A stretch of DNA of 10,000 bases. It comes from Acropora yongei (taxonomy: Eukaryota > Cnidaria > Anthozoa > Scleractinia > Acroporidae). The position numbers and the translations under genes were made by a program. How positions within the stretch are numbered: the first letter of the stretch is position 1; every line of letters starts with the position of its first letter. This document shows, one piece after another, positions 6,843 through 10,000 of the stretch. The stretch lies in the NCBI GenBank assembly GCA_014634225.1, contig BLFN01000288.1, positions 1,275,724 to 1,285,723 on the forward strand, written 5' to 3'. The notes below the pieces were generated by a model. It was not told the DNA's origin, searched no databases, and saw nothing but the letters and a program-made list of their open reading frames with translations.

Positions 6843-7970
6843 ATGCTGACCTTAGGTCGACAATTAAAAATGCCAAGAACATGCCAAAAACCATTCTACA
6901 AGACATTAGAATTGTTTGTTCAAAAAGCCGCTCCTAAAAACACCAAATGATGGAGAAATGAGAGGATTTTGAAAATCGGCCATCGCAAAGGCTGTAACCC
7001 ATGCAAAGGCAATAGCCTTTACAAAATGCTGACTTTGGGTCAACAATTAAAAATGCCAGAAACAATCCAAAAACAATTCTACAAGAACATTAGAGTTGTT
7101 CTGTGCAAAACACCGCTCCAAAAAACACCAAATATTGGAGTAATGAGAGGAATTTAAAAATCAGCCATCTTGCAAAAGCTATAGCCGATGCAAAGGCTAT
7201 AGCCTTTTCAAAATGCTGACTTTGGGTCGCCGACTAACAATGCCAAGAACATGCAAAAAACCATTCAACAAAAACATTAGAATTGTTCTGTGGAAAACGC
7301 CGCTCCAAAAAACACCAAATACTGGAGATATGAGAGGATTCTGAAAATCGACCAAATTGCAAAGGCTACAGCCGATGCAAGGGCTATAGCCTTTGCAAAA
7401 TGCTGACTTTTGGGTCTAAAATTAAAATTAAAAAAAAACTGGAAAAAAACATTCTGCAAGAACATTAGAATCGTTGTGTGCAAAAAAGTGCTCTAAAAAA
7501 CAGGAAATATTGGAGAAATGAGAGGATTCTGAAAATAAGCCATCTTGCAAAGGCTATAGCCCATGGAAAGGCTAAAGGGTTTGCATAATGCTGACTTTAG
7601 GTCAAAAATTAAAAATGCCAAAAACTTGCCAAAAACCATTCTACAAGAACATTAGAATTGTTCTGTGCAAAAAAGTGCTCTAAAAAAGAGCAAATATTGG
7701 AGAAATGAGATAATTTTGAAAATCGGCTATCTTGAAAAGGCTTTCGCCCATGCAACAAAGGCTATAGCCCTTGCAAAATGCTGACTTTGGATCAAAAATT
7801 AAAAATGCCAAAAACATGCCAAAAACCATTTTACAAGAACATTAGAATTGTTCTGTGCAAAAACCGCTCTAAAAACCTCTAATATTGGAGACATGAGAGG
7901 ATTTTGAAAATCAGCCATCTTGCAGAGGCTATAGCCCATGGAAAGGCTAAAGCCTTTGCAAAATGATGAC

Positions 7971-8214
7971 TTTGGGTCAAAAACTAAAAATGCCAAAAAC
8001 ATGCCAAAAACCATTCTACAAGAACATTAGTATTGTTCTGTGCAAAAAACGCTAAAAAAAACACCAAATATTGGAGAAATGAAGGGATTTTGAATATCGG
8101 CCATCTTGCAAAGGCTATAGGCCGTGGAAAGGCTATAGGCTTTGCAAAATGGTGACTTTGGGTCCAAAATTAAAAATGCCAAAAACATGCTAAAAACCAT
8201 CCTACAAGAACATT
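7971..8214 (+). repeat. Satellite block duplicated at 9656-9900
   Basis: These 244 bp match 9656-9900 with one substitution (ACCATT versus ATCATT) and one extra A, so it is the youngest large duplication in the window. Private shared variants include GAAGGGATTTTGAATATC, CTATAGGCCGTGG and CTATAGGCTTTG. The offset is about 1686 bp, nine landmarks. Confidence 0.95.
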
Positions 8215-8514
8215 AGAATTGTTCTGTGCAAAAAAACGCTAAAAAAAACCACTAATATTGGAGAAATGAGGGGATTTTAAAATCGGCCATCTTGCAAAGG
8301 CTATAGCCGATGGAAAGGCTATAGCCTTTGCAAAATGCTGATTTTCTGTCAAAACTTAAAAATGCCAAAAGCATGCCAAAAACCATTCTACAAGAACATT
8401 AGAGTTGTTCTGTGCAAAACTCCGCTCCAAAAAACAGCAAATATCGGAGAAATGAGAGGATTTTAAAAATCGGCCATCTTGCAAAGGCTATAGCCCATGC
8501 AACAGAGGCTATAG

Positions 8515-8791
8515 CCGTTGCAAAATGCTGACTTTGGCTCAAAAATTAAAAATGCCAAAACATGCTAAAATTCATTCTACAAGAACATTAGTATTGATCT
8601 GTGGAAAAAAACGCTCTAAAAAACAGCAAGTATTGGAGAAATGGGAGGATTTTGAAAATCAGCGACCTTGCAAAGGTTATAGCCCATTGAACTGCTATAG
8701 CCTTTGCAAAATGGTGACTTTGGGTGCAAAATTAAAAATGCGAAAACCATGCTAAAAACCATGTTACAGGAACATTAGAATTGTTCTGTGC
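8515..8791 (+). repeat. Satellite block duplicated at 4667-4942
   Basis: Partner of the block at 4667-4942. Here the preceding unit is full length (TATAGCCGTTGC), whereas at 4667 it is joined to the deletion of the 78-bp unit. This copy therefore shows the undeleted arrangement. Confidence 0.93.
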
Positions 8792-9655
8792 AAAAAAACG
8801 CTCGAAAAAACACCAAATATAGGAGAAATGAGAGGATTTTGAAAATCAGCCATCTAGCAAAGGCTAGAACCCATGCAAAGGCTATAGCCTTTGCAAAGTG
8901 CTGACTTTCGGCCAAAAATTAAAATGCCAAAAACATGCCAAAAACCATTTTACAAGAACATTAGTATTGATCTGTGCAAAAAAACACTCTAAAAAACCGC
9001 AAATATTGGAGAAATGAGAGGATTTTGAAAATCAGCCACCTTGCAAAGGCTATAGCCCATGGAAAGGCTATAGCTTTTGCAAAATGCTGACTTTGGGTCC
9101 AAAATTAAAAATGCCAAAAACATGCTAAAAACCATGATACAGGAACATTAGAATTTTCTGGGCTAAGAAACGCTAAAAAAAACACCAAATATTGGAGAAA
9201 TGAGGGAATTTTGAAAATCGGCCATCTAGTAAAGGCTATTGCCCATGCAGAGGTTATAGCCTTTGCAAAATGCTGACTTTCGGTCAAAAATTAAAAATGC
9301 CAAAAACATGATAAAAATCATTCCACAAGAACATTAGAGCTGTTCTGTGCAAAACAGCGCTCCAAAAAACACCAAATATAGGAGAAATGAGAGGATTTTG
9401 AAAATCGGCCGTCTTGCAAAGGCTATAGCCCATGCAAAAAAAGGTATAGCGTTTGCAAAATGCTTCCTTTGGGTCCGAAATTAAAAATGCGAAAAACATG
9501 CCAAAAACCATTCTACAAGAACACATTAGTATTGTTCTGTGCAAAAAAACGCTCTAAAAACAGCAAATATTGGAGAAATGAGGGGATTTTGAAAATCAGC
9601 CATCTTGCAAAAGCTATAGCCTATGCAAAGGCTATAGACTTTGCAAAATGCTTCC

Positions 9656-9900
9656 TTTGGGTCAAAAACTAAAAATGCCAAAAACATGCCAAAAATCATT
9701 CTACAAGAACATTAGTATTGTTCTGTGCAAAAAAACGCTAAAAAAAACACCAAATATTGGAGAAATGAAGGGATTTTGAATATCGGCCATCTTGCAAAGG
9801 CTATAGGCCGTGGAAAGGCTATAGGCTTTGCAAAATGGTGACTTTGGGTCCAAAATTAAAAATGCCAAAAACATGCTAAAAACCATCCTACAAGAACATT
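9656..9900 (+). repeat. Satellite block duplicated at 7971-8214
   Basis: Partner of the block at 7971-8214, over 99 per cent identical by eye. Its identity to that source ends within the tract TACAAGAACATT (9889-9900), after which the sequence follows a different unit. Confidence 0.95.
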
Positions 9901-10000
9901 GGAATTGTTCTGTGCAAAAAAGCGCGCTAAAAACAGCAAACATTGGAGAAATCAGAGGATTTTGGAAATCGGCCATCTTGCAAAGGCTATAGCCCATGGA
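9835..10000 (+). repeat. Mosaic, incomplete satellite unit at the right edge
   Basis: Up to 9900 this unit matches the unit beginning at 8149 (ATGGTGACTTTGGGTCC, CATGCTAAAAACCATCC). From 9901 to 9998 it matches 6042-6139 with one mismatch, sharing the rare GGAATTG, AAGCGCGCTAAAAACAGC, AAACATTGG and AATCAGAGG. The switch falls in the 12-bp tract TACAAGAACATT, which is identical in both parents. The unit is cut by the window edge. Confidence 0.9.

Larger units (their letters stand above)
3282..10000 (+). repeat. Tandem satellite array, modal unit 186-187 bp, 36 full intervals plus partial ends
   Basis: One sequence repeats head to tail, always in the same orientation, from about 3282 to the right edge. 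The landmark GCAAAATGCT (position of its ATGCT or variant) falls at 3321, 3509, 3696, 3882, 4057, 4244, 4412, 4599, 4677, 4862, about 5035 (landmark partly deleted), 5223, 5407, 5599, 5786, 5976, 6162, 6348, 6459, 6645, 6843, 7026, 7213, 7400, 7588, 7778, 7963, 8149, 8335, 8525, 8711, 8898, 9084, 9270, 9460, 9648 and 9835. Seventeen intervals are 186 or 187 bp, most others lie between 183 and 192, and the outliers are 78, 111, 168, 173, 175 and 198. The unit is A-rich on this strand. In order it holds an A-tract block, AGAACATTAGAATTGTTCT, a CTCCAA/TTGGAG dyad, GATTTTGAAAATC, and two GGCTATAGCC palindromes. Since 187 is not a multiple of three, frames shift every unit, and open frames stay near 100 codons or less with no conserved start. 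A centromeric, pericentromeric or heterochromatic satellite is the likely nature. Confidence 0.97.

Noticed and set aside
3375..9920. AGAACA...TGTTCT as a steroid-receptor response element
   Set aside because: The half-sites match, but the spacer is 7 nt rather than 3, and it recurs as part of a satellite.
3696..9997. Many open frames of 60-107 codons across the array on both strands
   Set aside because: They are the same repeat read in different frames. A 187-bp unit shifts frame each time, lengths vary with indels, no start context is conserved, and the peptides are low-complexity repeats.
3282..10000. CRISPR-like direct repeats
   Set aside because: Units are about 187 bp, adjacent with no unique spacers, and diverged throughout. 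This is a satellite, not a repeat-spacer array.
3282..10000. CENP-B box in the satellite
   Set aside because: No stretch matching the core TTCG...A..CGGG pattern was seen in the units read.

Overview
The window reads as non-coding, repeat-rich DNA from an animal genome, and no intact protein-coding gene was found. Three things point to a metazoan: a tRNA-derived SINE head at the left edge, a decayed BEL/Pao LTR-retrotransposon (gag zinc knuckle plus pol), and a long satellite array with a nucleosome-sized unit. Two palindromic dispersed-repeat motifs, GGTTAGCGCTAACC near 378 and the GGCTAACGGTT family near 3188 and 3248, resemble interspersed repeats I associate with anthozoan cnidarians (corals, anemones). 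That taxon guess is an inference from memory.

Layout. 1-85: minus-strand tRNA-like SINE head with A and B boxes, its body running off the left edge. 86-1258: mostly unassigned DNA with a short GTT microsatellite, a pair of palindromic motifs (369-454) and one weak minus-strand exon candidate (865-927). About 1259-2515: plus-strand BEL/Pao remnant. Its domain order is preserved (gag zinc knuckle, RT N-terminus, fingers, first catalytic-Asp region, thumb, connection/Pao segment), but it is broken by stops and frame changes, lacks the protease region, and appears to have lost the RT YxDD box. RNase H, integrase and LTRs are not seen. 2568-2610: an (ATT)14 microsatellite next to the abrupt end of the remnant. 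2611-3150: nothing recognisable. 3154-3266: a dispersed repeat with terminal inverted GTGGTTA/TAACCAC.

About 3282-10000 is one head-to-tail satellite with a modal unit of 186-187 bp. A landmark occurs 37 times, giving 36 full intervals, and the array runs off the right edge. The unit contains four dyad-symmetric elements, including the perfect 20-bp palindrome GCAAAGGCTATAGCCTTTGC, plus a run of spaced A-tracts. The array shows its own evolution: two strongly shortened units, gain and loss of an 11-bp sub-repeat, three pairs of unusually similar blocks 1.4-3.8 kb apart, and a mosaic unit at the right end that switches template within a 12-bp identical tract. The many short open frames across the array are by-products of stop-poor, A-rich repeats.

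No genes act together here. The window looks like the edge of a satellite block next to degraded transposon DNA, as in pericentromeric or other heterochromatic regions. The previously undescribed item, if any, is the satellite itself.
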